Assembly (NCBI GenBank): GCA_002794775.1
Contig: NBAY01000084.1
Coordinates: 90,555-154,554, forward strand
Source of the DNA: Porodaedalea pini
Taxonomy: Eukaryota > Basidiomycota > Agaricomycetes > Hymenochaetales > Hymenochaetaceae
Length of the DNA: 64,000 nucleotides
Direction: 5' to 3'
Numbering within the stretch: the first letter of the stretch is position 1; every line of letters starts with the position of its first letter. This document shows, one piece after another, positions 33,297-44,315 of the stretch. Both the position numbers and the translations under genes were made by a program. The notes below the pieces were generated by a model that saw only the letters and a program-made list of their open reading frames with translations, had not been told where the DNA came from and ran no database searches.

Positions 33297-33800
33297 CACG
33301 CCACTGCTCTAAGTGTGACACAACCGAGTCGTCTCCGTGCTCTTCCTCGTTTTCTTGCACGCGATGAGTATACGTTCGTCCGCGAAATGGAACAGTTCAC
33401 CTTTCTGCTTCCCATTAACGTGGAACGTGGCTCTCCCTTCGTAAAAAATAGTTATTCTTCACTTGTTCTCTTCCTCCTTGCCTCTTCTCGCTTATGCTTC
33501 TCGAGCTCGTCTCTCGTCTCTAGCCTGCAGAATATCGTTGGCATATCCAGTCAAGTGAGTTGGCAATTTCTGCTATAATTATGTCGAGTATTCGCTCATG
33601 CTTTCATCGCAGACTGCGTGGATCTGGAGAGGAGTCGCAAGACGGCTATTCCGGAAGGCATTGAGGGCTCAGGATATGCCACTCACGGAGACGAAGTTTC
33701 GTGCCAAGTGGACATAGTCTACCTTTATACACGTCTGACGGCCTGCATCCCACATATTGCGTAATTATAAATTACCGCAGTCCTCACACTCATTGTACGT
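33297..33800 (+). repeat. Dispersed repeat R, unit 2
   Basis: Shares the same opening block and then matches unit 4: tagttattcttcacttgttc, the stretch around gagttggcaatttctg, and gtctaccttt...cgtctgacggcc...cccacat. It runs straight into a copy of the C2H2 gene at a short shared motif (gtgcgctcc). Confidence 0.7.
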
Positions 33801-34255
33801 GCGCTCCTGGAACAGCCTTGCGTACGAGGTGTTCCCCAGCTTCCGTCTCTACATCTGCTGATCTCTTTTCTCTTCTAGTGCTTCCTGTGCCACAGCTTGT
33901 TTTCCACACTCCGCGCGCTGAATGCCCACCTGCAGAGCCCTCGGCACCGCGAGAAGATCTACCGCTGCCCCAAGCCGGGCTGCGGCGTGCAGTACTCGGC
34001 ACTCAGCGCGCTTTGCCAGCACGTCGAGAGTGGCGCATGCGGAGTCGGGCAGATCAAACAGGTCAGGGATATAATGGGAAGTTTGACGAGCGGAATGAGG
34101 GCGATCGCGCTGTGAAGTTGCTATAGAACTGAGTGGATCGTGGTGGATGGATGGATTCGGAATTCTTTCTTTTTTGTGCTTTTCTGTGACGTTGTACGAT
34201 GTAACTCATATGAAACCCAGATATCAATGTTGTATTTCACATACCGAGAAAGTCT
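33800..34255 (+). pseudogene. Duplicated 3' end of the C2H2 gene (intron, exon 2, 3' flank)
   Basis: Matches 26967-27425 at about 98-99 % by eye. It includes the end of exon 1, the intron (7 nt shorter, donor sequence changed), all of exon 2 with its stop, and the 3' flank. Exon 2 here still reads CFLCHSLFSTLRALNAHLQS and on, with one Ser-to-Pro change. No start codon or upstream exon is present. Because the intron is retained, the copy arose at DNA level rather than from mRNA. It sits between units 2 and 3 of repeat R. Confidence 0.85.
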
Positions 34256-34930
34256 CCGTGCTCTTCGTCGCCTTTTTGCTCACGATGCACACGATGAGCG
34301 TGCGCTCGTCCGGCGAAATGGGATACTTCTCATTTCTACTTCGCTCTCCTTCTATAAGTACTCCTTGCTCTGCTCGCTCTCCACATCCTTGTCTCTTCTC
34401 GCTACACAGTTATCGTCTCGCCCGATCACGAGCAGAGAGTTCTCCCCTATGATACACATAAGTGTCTGTATCGTGCGAGCATCCCTATGAAAAGCCCTGA
34501 GCTTAACTAAATCACCGCTAACTCGAAGCTCACAGCAGATGCTCCCTAGTCCGCGCTGACGATTGGGCCTTTCGAAAAAGACGACAGTGCTCACCGAAGA
34601 CAAACAACAACACTGCTGCCGTTGGCAAGGATGGGGAGAATGATTCCGTGCCCAATCAAGAACGCTGCCGTTGTGCTCATTGTCTCAAGCAGCTCATATC
34701 ATGGTCGAACAATAGCTACAACAGCTCATTAGGACAGGCTCATTTTCAGCATCCGAGCGCAAAGACGAGCCATTGTAGAAAAGTTCATGAGTGTGGGATT
34801 GGCTAATCGGAGCATATCGAAGCGGAGATGATAGCCACTGACCACAGCGAAGAAGATGTTGACCAACTGACGTTTGGACAAGGTACGTGACGCGGACGCT
34901 GAAGGTGACACGTATCACGTGCCAGGTGCT
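34256..34930 (+). repeat. Dispersed repeat R, unit 3
   Basis: Begins directly after the duplicated C2H2 3' flank with gtctccgtgctcttcgtcgc. It matches unit 1 along its length and ends at the same kind of catcacg motif near 34,910. Confidence 0.7.
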
Positions 34931-35030
34931 CTATAATTTCTGCTATCTACTACACGCAGAATCCAACCGCTCGGGAAACAAAGAAACTGATTGTATCTGT
35001 AAGGCTGCCCATGTCAAGGCACGAAATATG

Positions 35031-35711
35031 CTACGCAGAATGTATGCGCTGTCGAGGGATGTATCGACGAATATAATGGTGAAAAGAGATGGGGCATGAT
35101 GAAATGATGTCTTCATACTCAAACTGAAGAGATGCAGCATATTCATAGTATGATATTAGACTAAAATCAAAAGGGAAAACAAAATAGAAGGATTTGAGAT
35201 GGGACAGGACTGGGGGGTGCCGTCCATACATCGGTGCTAGTTCGTAGGCTAAACCCGGTGCAGGTATAAAGGGTTTCGCACGGGGGTTGAGTGGCATGTG
35301 GCCGACAAAAGACGGCAGACCAGGTTGTTCATCCGGCGGTGTGTGATATCCAACGAATTCTGGTTGGAAGCGATTATTGTTGTTGGCTGATAAGGCCCGA
35401 AGCTCGGTTATGATTTCGACCGATGAGGCCGAAGGTGAAGGGGGTGAAGAGGTGTACTGAGTCACTGCGGCGAGCAGGCGACAACGTATAAAGTGGAAGG
35501 TGTCCCTGTCTGAGGCAGGAGGCTCAGGTAGGGGTGAGACTTTGGAGGACCTGGCCCGGCGACGGCTATGGCGTCGGCGACAGGGCGGGGCACGATATAG
35601 AGTGAGAGGGCGACACAACAGTGGCACCAACGACGATCTAAGATCCAAGACTGCCAGTAGGATGCGGTCGAGGACACAATTGAAACGGAGGGTAGTTCTG
35701 CGATAATGCAT
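35031..35711 (-). CDS. Small Arg/Pro-rich protein, uninterrupted paralogue of the split gene
   Basis: A 226-residue open frame starting MHYRRTTLRFNCVLDRILLA. It aligns with both halves of the gene split by gypsy-1: the N-terminal block, CRRRHSRRRA, a VEIITE/VNIITE block, and NPRAKPFIP against NPYAQPFTP. The C-terminal 60 residues are longer than the other copy and hydrophobic, so the true end may be a splice site or earlier stop. Similarity also extends upstream (cttcttactcccat, 35,790). No known domain. It may itself be part of a repeated element rather than a host gene. Confidence 0.45.
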   Translation of the reverse strand: MHYRRTTLRFNCVLDRILLAVLDLRSSLVPLLCRPLTLYRAPPCRRRHSRRRARSSKVSPLPEPPASDRDTFHFIRCRLLAAVTQYTSSPPSPSASSVEIITELRALSANNNNRFQPEFVGYHTPPDEQPGLPSFVGHMPLNPRAKPFIPAPGLAYELAPMYGRHPPVLSHLKSFYFVFPFDFSLISYYEYAASLQFEYEDIISSCPISFHHYIRRYIPRQRIHSA

Positions 35712-35799
35712 GAAGGGATCGCGCGTCGTCGACGGGGACAGGTCTCAGCACGATTTTCCCACGATGTAGGAGATGGGAGTAAGAAGGTAAGTGCCAGGT

Positions 35800-36149
35800 G
35801 CGATTGCCTTAGCCACTGTCACGCCACTGCTCTGGCAGAGCTCGTCCTCTTGCATGCGGTGCATGCGATGAGCGTATGCTCGTCTGCGAAATGGGCAGTT
35901 CAACTTCAACTTTCTGCTTCTCATCAATGTGGAAAGTAGCTCTTCCTTCTAAAAAAATAGCTATTCTTCACTTGTTCTCCTCTTCCTCGCCTCTCCTCGC
36001 TTGTTCTCCCACACGACTGTGAGCGGGGGTACCAACCACTGACGTACTGTGCTTTCAAGCTCGTTTGTTGGCTTTGGTGCGCAGAACTTTGTCGGTATAC
36101 TCAGTCGAGTGGGTTGGCATTTTCTGGTATAATTATTTCGAGCGTTCGT
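35800..36149 (+). repeat. Dispersed repeat R, unit 4, left part (split by gypsy-2)
   Basis: Opens with cacgccactgctct and gatgagcgtatgctcgtc like unit 2. It runs to agcgttcgt at the gypsy-2 border and resumes at 43138. The order of conserved blocks is the same as in 33,297-33,800. Confidence 0.7.
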
Positions 36150-36596
36150 TGTCAGCGACGGACTACGGGTACGCAAATGGTAGCCGGGTCGCGCGGAACT
36201 CAGTCAGAGGAGGAGGGAGACAAGAGAGAGAGCAGTGAGCCAGGAGGAACTGACACAGCGCGGAGATAAGGAATAGCTTCTGGACGTAGCCAGGTAGAAT
36301 TGACCAGGTCGAAACTAGGGGATAAGTACAGGAGGACTACCTACTTATATACCCTTCAGCGGCTGCGCACGGACCAGGGAATTAACTACTACATAAGGAT
36401 AGATGATAGAACGTCGTGGAACTTCATAGAATAATGAAATCATAGGATCGGTCAGCGAGTAAGGATAGTGCGAGAAGGAGCGTAATGAATAATGAGTAAG
36501 CAGGAATAAGCGTGATTAGTGATGGATGGATAAGATATGATAAGATAAGATAAGAGAAAATGATAAGATAAGATAATTTAAAAAGCGTCCATGACA
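36150..36596 (-). repeat. gypsy-2 3' LTR (447 bp)
   Basis: TG...CA borders, near-identical to 42686-43132. One end is rich in the tandem motif gataagataaga. Confidence 0.95.
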
Positions 36597-36610
36597 TGAC
36601 CCTCCCCTTC
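36597..36610 (-). other. gypsy-2 polypurine tract
   Basis: On the minus strand GAAGGGGAGGGTCA precedes the 3' LTR and overlaps the pol stop codon (TGA at 36611-36609). Confidence 0.75.
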
Positions 36611-39600
36611 AAGGCGAGCGTCCCGATCGCCCTTGTTCCCTACCCTGGAACTTACCGGCCCACCACTGTGCCACTCCTTTCTGTCTCTCAGGCTCCGTCA
36701 TTTCAAACATGGGTCGGAACTTCAGCTGCGACATCTCTAGGGTGTTGAGGGCGCGAGGAGCACTGGGAGTTGATTTATGAAATTCGTCAATGGCCTCTTG
36801 AGAGTTCGTCAAATTCTCAATTGGCTCCCAGGTGCGTTCTTCGTTCGGATACCCTTTCCAATGTACGAGGTATTTGAGCTTCCCTCGCACAAGTTTGGAG
36901 TCGACAACCTTTTCGACCTCATATTCCGGCACATCGTCAATGATTTCAGGCGGGGGTGGAAGATCCTGCTTTTGCGACGTATACTGTGGCTCGTGGTATG
37001 GGGAGAGGAGCACTTCATTGAAAACCGGATAGACTTTTTTCCATGTACGTGGAAGTTTAAGTCTATATGCTGACGTGCCGATTTTCTTTTCGACAATGAA
37101 AGGCCCATAACGTTTATCTCCCAGCTTCTTCATAGGACGATCTGTCTTTAAGTGAGTTCCTTCGAGCATGACCTTTTCCCCAGGTTTATACTCGATGGAT
37201 TCTCCCTTCGTCCTGTCATAGAAGCGCTTCATGGTTTCGGCCGCATGCTTTAATGCCGATTCGGTTTCCTCCCTGATCTTGGCCATCCGGTCGGCAAACT
37301 GCTTAGCGGACTCATTGGTCGATTCGCGTCTAGGATTCGTGCCCTTATATGGGTGTCTCCCATGGTTGACGAAAAAGGGTGACGCTCCTGTCAACGTTTG
37401 TTCTTTGTCGTTGTACGCGAATTCCGCTAGCGCAAGCCATTCCGCCCAGTCCGACTGATGGTGGTTAACAAAGAGACGAAGGTACTGTTCAATCTCTTGG
37501 TTTATCCGTTCTGTCTGACCATCTGTCTGTGGGTGATATGCCGTTGACGGGTTTCCCTCGATGCCCAGTAACCGGTATAGTTCGTTCATGAATTTGGACT
37601 CGAACTGTGATCCTCTGTCATGAATAAACTTGCGCGGTATGCCGTGTAGCCTGAAGACATGATCCCGGTAGAGCCTCGCCATTCCTTCCGACGTTATGCT
37701 CACTGAGGTAGGGATCGCATGCACCTGTTTACTGAACCTGTCAACGAAGACACAGATTGCGTTATGCCCATTGGACTCGGGTAGTTCGCCAATCAGGTCT
37801 GCTGTGACGATTTCCCAAGGACCTTTCGGGATCTCGTTTGGGTTCAGAGGATTGTGCGGTTTCGCTCTGTGTGCCTTCGTACGTTGGCACGCATCACATC
37901 CCTCGACATACATTCGAACATCTCGTTGGATTCCCGGCCACCAGTAGTTGCGTGTGATCAACTCATGGGTCTTGTAGCATCCTGGGTGTCCTGCGAGCGT
38001 GCTGTCGTGATGGTTTCGAATGATGTCTTCTCGGAGTTTATGGTCTTTCGGCACGTAGATCCTGCCCTTCCACATCAACAACCCTTCTTCTTCCTCCCAC
38101 TCTCGTTCCTTCCGCTCTAATGCCTTCACAACTGCTCTGTCCCTGTTGTTTCGTACCCTTTTAATTCGTTTAACGAAGTCTGCATCCAGCGCTTCTAGCA
38201 GTGTTTCGTTTACAAATAAGTCCGGCTTGAGCAAAACAATGTCGATATTGTCGTTCTCCCCCCTCTCATGATCCGCTCGTCTCGAGAGGAGGTCAGCCTT
38301 AGTCATCAGGGCACCTGGTTTATGGAACAGTTTGAAGTCGTAGTCCGCTAACTCCTGTAGCCATCTCGCTTGTTGGTGGTTAATCTTCTGGGGTTTTCGG
38401 AAATACTGGAGGTTGAGGTGATCCGACCAGATTTCGAAGGTTTGCGTTGCCCCTAGAAGATATTGTCGCCAGTCATCCAGTGCGCACATGATCGCGAACA
38501 TCTCTTTGTCATAGATTTCGTAATTGCGCTCTGCTTGGCTAAGCGCTTGCGATTGGTATGCGATTGGATGCCACTTTCTGTCAACGAATTGGGACAGAAT
38601 GGCGCCGTTAGCGAAATGCGACGAATCAGCCTCCACCCGAAATTGACCGTCATCAGTAGGCACTGTGAGTACAGGTTCTTCACAGAGCTTCTGTTTCAGA
38701 CGTTCAAAGGCCTCCTGTTGCTCCACCTCCCACTTCCACTCTACATCTCCGGTCAATGCTGTCAAGGGCTTCGCATAGTGACTGAATGCTAGGATGAAGT
38801 GGCGGTAATAGTTGCAGAACCCAAGGAAAGACTGTAGTTCTTTCTTGTTCTTAGGCACTGGCCAATCTTTTACACCCGCCACTTTGGCTGGATCCATGCG
38901 AATCTGTCCGTTGCCGAGGATATGCCCAAGATAGTTCACGGTCTCTTGAGCGAAGCTGCACTTTTCTGGCTTTAAGAACAACTTGTTTGCTCGCAACACT
39001 TCCAGGACTTGTCAGACGAGTTTGTCATGATGTTCGCGAGTTCGTGCGAAGATCAAGATGTCGTCCATGTAGACTATGACGTGTCCATCATTGACGAGTT
39101 CTCGGAAGATCTCGTTCATGAATCCTTGGAAGGTTGCCGGTGAGTTTGTGAGACCGAAAAACATGACCGTTGGTTCGAATAGACCGCGGTTTGTCCTGAA
39201 GGCGGCTTTATGCTCGTCGCCCTCTCGAATCCGAATGTTATTGTAACCCCAACGTATGTCAAGCTTCGTGAAGAATTTCGCCTGTTTCGTTTTGTCAATG
39301 AGCTCTTGGATTAGAGGTAACGGGTATTTGTTCTTAACCGTCATCTCGTTGAGCCGGCGATAGTCCTGTACGGGGCGAAGCTTGCCATCCTTCTTTTTTA
39401 TGAAGAAGAAGGGGGATGCCATCTCAGATTGAGAGTTACGAATACGGCCAGTTCTCAAGTTTTCGGTGAGGAATTCGTCCAGTGCCACCTGTTCGGATGG
39501 GCTGAGCGGGTAGATTTTACAGTCAGAGAGCTTTGATCCCGGCTTGAGTTCAATAGCATGATCCCAAGGGCGTCTCTCTGGTAACTGATCGAATTCCTGT

Positions 39601-40769
39601 TCACTGAAGACGTCCGCGAACTCTTTGACATAGTTCGGGACTTCCTCGAGCACCTGTTGTCTGACCTTCAGCGCTTTTCTCGGATCGGACTTAATGTACC
39701 TGTCCCAATCAAAGAGGAAGAGCTGATCGCCGTCTTCAAGTTCCACCAAATCAAGGTTTTCGTCGGGGTCTGCATCAATGTCCTCTAGACTACGGATATA
39801 GCCGCATACATCGGGGCATCGATCAAATTCAATCGTTGATTTTTGCCAGTCGATGTTGGGATTGTGCAGCTTTAACCATTCATGTCCGATGAACACATCT
39901 GTTTTCCCTAGATCTGTGACCGCGAAGTGGATGCGCTCCGAATGATCTTTAATCGTCATGCGCATTTCCACAAACTCTGTGATCGAGCCGTCCTTGTTGA
40001 GCGTGCCGTCAGCATTATAGACTCGGATTGGGATGGGTGTCTTTTTTGTCCGGATCTGATGCTTTTCGACGAAGGATCGGTTGATACATGAGCCAGTGCA
40101 GCCACTGTCCAGTAGGGCGTCTACCTTGAACTGGTTACCGGTGTCGGTCGTTTGAAGGAGAATCGGTACCATGAGCTGTTGCCCCCGAGACCCTCTTACG
40201 AACCGTTTCGGACCCCTCAGGTCCCTAACAGCTGCCACGGCATCTGGTTCTTCTAGCGCAATGATTTGACGCACCGTCTCTTCATTTGCTTCAGCATGCC
40301 TCTGCTGTTTCATCCACACTCGGAGAGTCGTTAAAGCACTTTCGAGTTTATCCTCTTTGAGACGCCGTACTACCCATGGGGCCGTAAAGGGGACAGGGCG
40401 ATCTCTCCAGGACTTCCTCTCAGCTTGTTTCGACGAGTTTTCATTTTTCACGGATTTCGGTTCAGTTCCGGCCAAGGAAGAAATAGAATTAAAAGATTCA
40501 GAACAGGGTTTTACATGATTCTTTGACACAGGAGTAGGACGAGATGATGAGGCAGACGTGTTGTTACATATAGGCATATCTATACTACTAGCTACTGGTA
40601 CAGGGATAGAAGGAATATTTTTGCGAGTGACATTGCTTTTTTCATTTTTTTGTATTTTATCTAAATTATCTACAGAGTCCATAGAATTATCAAAAATGGC
40701 CGTTTGAAAAACCAAAACTGAACCTATCCCAGTCAGTGCCGTGTTCACTGCTGGGGTTCCGCAAAATCC
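36609..40769 (-). pseudogene. pol: gypsy-2 Pol, interrupted by a single in-frame TGA
   Basis: Entered by -1 frameshift at 40769. The first open part (to 39012) holds retropepsin DSGCTGSCIN and RT up to VYMDDILIF. After a TGA at 39014-39012 the same frame continues (QVLEVLRANKLFLKPEKC) to 36609 through RNase H, the integrase zinc finger (CDACQRTK), the core (ADLIGELPESNGHNAICVFV) and the chromodomain (YEVEKVVDSKLVRGKLKYLV). Gypsy-1 has Arg at the stop position (SRRVLQ), so the change is most simply CGA to TGA in a CpG context. One nonsense codon alone removes the RT C-terminus, RNase H and integrase; the copy should be non-autonomous. Confidence 0.93.
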
Positions 40770-41830
40770 AACTCCCGCTCAAAGAGCGCCTCCTCTTCTT
40801 CCTCCGCAAAGTCTGACTCCTTGAGCGTCGCGGTCTCGTCTGCCCAGACTTTTCTCTCTCGGGGTTCCATCCCCATCAACACAGCCCTTATCACCTTCTT
40901 CTGCATCGGGCAATTCCTCTGTAGATGTCCAGATTCCTTGCAGTAGTAGCAGAGTCCGGCTTTCCTCAGCTCTTCGAGTGAGACGTCCATCGGCTTCCCC
41001 ATGCCTCCGTATGTGACTCCGGTGGCATCGCGTCTTTCGGGGATTCTTGGTGTGAACGTCTGGGTAGGTTTTGGTGGGAGCACCTGAGGTCTGGACGGGG
41101 CAGCGCGCATTTGTTCGATGGCCTTCATCTGACGTCTAGCGTTGTCGAATTGAATGGCTTTTTCTTGCCAGCCTTTGTACGTGGTTGGGACCGTGTCACT
41201 CATTTCGATTCGGTATACGATCTCTCTATCCAAGGCTTTCGTCAGTTTGTGGATGAGGGTGTCATCATTCTTTGCGTCATCGTTGTATCCTGCCGCACGG
41301 CGATAGATGTCGAACTGCTGGAAGAATTGGTCGGCTGTGATGTCTCGGGTGTGCTTCCAGCTATCCAATTTTTGCATGGCATTCATGTGTTCGTTCGGAT
41401 CTCCGAACGCTTTCTCCAGCTGTTCGTTAAACTTCTGGCGACTGACGAGCGAAAAGATCAGATAGCCGTCCATCTTGATGCTTTCCAGGAAGTTCTGTGC
41501 CCAGAGTGCGGCCGAACCTTCCGTCATGAACGACAGCACGAAAAGGAAGTAGTCCTTGTCGTTCATGAAGTCCTCTGCGTTAGCTTCAATGTAAAGGGTG
41601 ATGGCACGTTCGAACTTCTTGTAGTCTCGTCCGTTGAACGTCTCGGGTTTGGCAATATGTCTTCCTCCACTGCGGCTTGTTGGTGGAGGGACAGGTGCGG
41701 CTGCGGCTGCTGGCGTGGGGGTTGCGAGTAATCCCAGGCCGTGTAGCGCGTTGATGATCTCCTGCATCATGTCGTTTGAGATCGTCGGAGTTGCGGCTGC
41801 TGGTGCAGCTGGGGCTTGGGGTTCTGCCAT
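40745..41830 (-). CDS. gag: gypsy-2 Gag
   Basis: 361 residues, starting MAEPQAPAAPAAATPTIS. It has an Ala/Pro-rich N-terminus, a capsid-like middle and one CCHC knuckle, CYYCKESGHLQRNC, followed by an acidic tail and TGA. It is similar in layout to gypsy-1 Gag but clearly diverged, so the two elements are different families. Confidence 0.93.
   Translation of the reverse strand: MAEPQAPAAPAAATPTISNDMMQEIINALHGLGLLATPTPAAAAAPVPPPTSRSGGRHIAKPETFNGRDYKKFERAITLYIEANAEDFMNDKDYFLFVLSFMTEGSAALWAQNFLESIKMDGYLIFSLVSRQKFNEQLEKAFGDPNEHMNAMQKLDSWKHTRDITADQFFQQFDIYRRAAGYNDDAKNDDTLIHKLTKALDREIVYRIEMSDTVPTTYKGWQEKAIQFDNARRQMKAIEQMRAAPSRPQVLPPKPTQTFTPRIPERRDATGVTYGGMGKPMDVSLEELRKAGLCYYCKESGHLQRNCPMQKKVIRAVLMGMEPRERKVWADETATLKESDFAEEEEEALFERELDFAEPQQ
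40763..40769 (-). promoter_or_regulatory. -1 frameshift site GGATTTT (gypsy-2 gag/pol)
   Basis: In the gag frame TTG GAT TTT GCG; a -1 slip gives GGA TTT TGC and the pol frame, open from just upstream. GGAUUUA is an accepted slippery site in a mammalian retrovirus, so GGAUUUU is plausible though not the ideal XXX type. It sits six codons before the gag stop, matching gypsy-1. Confidence 0.65.
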
Positions 41831-42685
41831 GATAGGCGGTGGTGTTGGTGATGGGTGGGGTGGTTGGTGGGCTCCTAGCTCGTCGTCTAGGCGTACCAGG
41901 TCGTCGTCGGTCAGGGGTGGTAGTTGTGCGAGGACAGCGTCGGCAGTGTCTTCTGGTGGTGTATTCCACCGCTGTGCCGCTGATCCAGGCAGTCGAGCGT
42001 ACGGGTGTGGAGCCAGCTCAAATCAGAGACAACACTGCCAGCCGACAGGTGGTGCGGACACCTGCGGATCTGATTGAGCGCTGTAACAAAAATCCTGATG
42101 TGGTGGTCGACTTTCACTTGCTGATCAAACCCGGATCTTCCTCTGTGAAGACTCCAACGGGCGCCAAGGGACCTTTCCGAAGATCACCCCCAAGGCCTGG
42201 TAGCTACTCTCGAGTGGGTCGGACTCAACGTTACCCCCTCTCAAACGAGTGCTAGTTGATCGAATAGAAAGAGGACGGCGGGTTGTGAAACGAGTGAGTT
42301 TAATAATGAAGGTAAGGAATTAACGACGTATCGGCCTGATCGATGCACGTGAGATCGATCTAAGAATAGGTGTGGGTCGAAGCGATCGTAGTCGGGGTTG
42401 CAGTCCAAGTCGTCGGACGCGTCGGATGAGAATGTTGGTCTAGAGTTCGGGGTTACGGACAGGTAGTGGTCGGTTTTGAGGTTGTTGGATGAGATGAGGG
42501 TTGAGAGTGATGATGATAGATAGTAGGAATAGTTCAATGGTGAGAGTGATTTGCGGGGTACAGGTGAAGGTGTAGATGGTAGCGCAGTAGAGAGATCGTT
42601 GTTGGTAGGAGATGCGAATGTTTAGAGCCAGCGTGGCGTTGGTGACTGAGAATGCGCAAGGCGGTAGGGGTAAGTTTCGACCTTG
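41831..42685 (-). other. gypsy-2 5' leader with self-priming site at 42673-42683
   Basis: About 850 bases with no conserved frame. Two bases inside the LTR border the minus strand reads AGGTCGAAACT (42683-42673). This is the exact complement of AGTTTCGACCT within the LTR (plus-strand 42842-42852). That LTR sequence starts 35 nt after the beginning of a TATATAAG box. No tRNA-type TGG site is present. Confidence 0.78.
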
Positions 42686-43132
42686 TGTCAGCGACGGACT
42701 ACGGGTACGCAAATGGTAGCCGGGTCGCGCGGAACTCAGTCAGAGGAGGAGGGAGACAAGAGAGAGAGCAGTGAGCCAGGGGGAACTGACACAGCGCGGA
42801 GATAAGGAATAGCTTCTGGACGTAGCCAGGTAGAATTGACCAGGTCGAAACTAGGGGATAAGTACAGGAGGACTACCTACTTATATACCCTTCAGCGGCT
42901 GCGCACGGACCAGGGAATTAACTACTACATAAGGATAGATGATAGAACGTCGTGGAACTTCATAGAATAATGAAATCATAGGATCGGTCAGCGAGTAAGG
43001 ATAGTGCGAGAAGGAGCGTAATGAATAATGAGTAAGCAGGAATAAGCGTGATTAGTGATGGATGGATAAGATATGATAAGATAAGATAAGAGAAAATGAT
43101 AAGATAAGATAATTTAAAAAGCGTCCATGACA
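42686..43132 (-). repeat. gypsy-2 5' LTR (447 bp) with promoter
   Basis: Carries TATATAAG on the minus strand and, 35 nt on, the 11 nt self-primer AGTTTCGACCT. Target duplication TTCGT follows at 43133-43137. Confidence 0.95.
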
Positions 43133-43330
43133 TTCGTTGAATGCTCTCATTGCGGACTGCGTGGGTCTCGAGAGTGATCGCAAGATGACTGTTCAGGAAG
43201 GCATGGAGAGCGGATGTAGTCTACCTTTTTAAACGTCTGACGGCCAACATCCCACATGTTGCGGGATTCATAAATCATCCCGGTCCCTGCAATCATTGTG
43301 CGTGCACTCTTTCTTCTCTTCTCCGTCAAA
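43133..43330 (+). repeat. Dispersed repeat R, unit 4, right part
   Basis: Continues unit 4 beyond gypsy-2: tgcggactgcgtgg, gtctacctttttaaacgtctg and catcccacatgttgcg match 33,610-33,770 of unit 2. It ends near gtgcgtgcactc, where unit 2 instead switches into the C2H2 copy. Confidence 0.7.
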
Positions 43331-44315
43331 ACATCCTCATGCTTATCACATCGACCTTGCCTCTCTTAACTTCGATCTGTCAACATGGCGCTTATGACGT
43401 TTGTCTGGCAGCTTGTCCGATATCGACGAGTCTTCTCTTGAGCATTGGTATCACGGACTTCCCACGTCGAGACTCCCAGAGCTTTCTACTTCTCCGTGCC
43501 GGTATCGAAAAATCGTAATAGAGATGTGTGCAAGGGGTTGGTGGATGGAAAAACTGTTGATCTCTACGCAGATGAGTAAATCTGAAGGATGCATATGAGC
43601 GTGACGTGTGAGACGACGCGTGGCTGAGTCGAGGAGAAAAGAGAGGTGAAGCCCACTTCAGTGGGTATTGGAGCATGCTGCATAGCGTACAGATACCATG
43701 CCTGAGTGATGCGAATGTCAATTCGATAACGAGCTCTTTTGTGGTTGGCGAAATAGGGTTTAACATGGGGCGGGCGCTAAATATTGTAACTCCGACTATA
43801 GTTCTCTACATTACAAAAATGTCTAAAATCTTGCACGGGCTTACATAGCTGTAGAAGATAGTAAATTATGTAAATTTTGTATATTATGTACAAGAGAATC
43901 TAGCGCACTCTCAAAATGATCAGAAATATACAAGTTGCCGCAAGATCGCCGCAAGTCTGATGCATATTGCCAAGTTAGGTCATACTAATCGTCACTTACA
44001 AGAATGGCCGGCCCTGAAGAAATATAGAAGAGAATACGGCGCAGCTTCAAAATGACATGGGATAATCTTACTTGTGGTTCTTGTCGTGTCTGGTAGAGTT
44101 CTTATATAAGGCCTGCAAGTCGTTATACGAGACTGGAAGTCTACTGGTTCATTATCACACCATTTAAATAATATAATAATAATGTATTTCTATTGCATCA
44201 TTTATTGTACAATTGAATTGTTCAAAATCGTAGCCGCGTCAAAATTATAGATAAAAGCAAAAGAAGAATAAAGAATCCAGGTTTGACGGTGTCCACAGGC
44301 GAAGTGAGGTGCAGG
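43331..44315. other. No supported gene
   Basis: Overlapping frames on both strands at 43392-43766 give no recognisable protein. 43,780-44,230 is AT-rich and non-coding. Confidence 0.5.

Larger units (their letters stand above)
36150..43132 (-). mobile_element. gypsy-2: Ty3/gypsy chromovirus with one RT nonsense codon
   Basis: A 6,983 bp element in minus orientation with target duplication TTCGT (36145-36149 and 43133-43137). It is distinct in sequence from gypsy-1 but has the same architecture. The 447 bp LTRs differ at one base that I can see (ccaggagg against ccaggggg). Gag is open; pol is open apart from one TGA inside the reverse transcriptase. Confidence 0.96.

Noticed and set aside
36361..36596. 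gataagataaga stretch as a centromeric or telomeric satellite
   Set aside because: It is the end of the gypsy-2 LTR and recurs identically in the other LTR.
43392..43766. Minus-strand hypothetical gene of 124 codons
   Set aside because: An overlapping plus-strand frame is equally plausible, and neither has domain or splice support.
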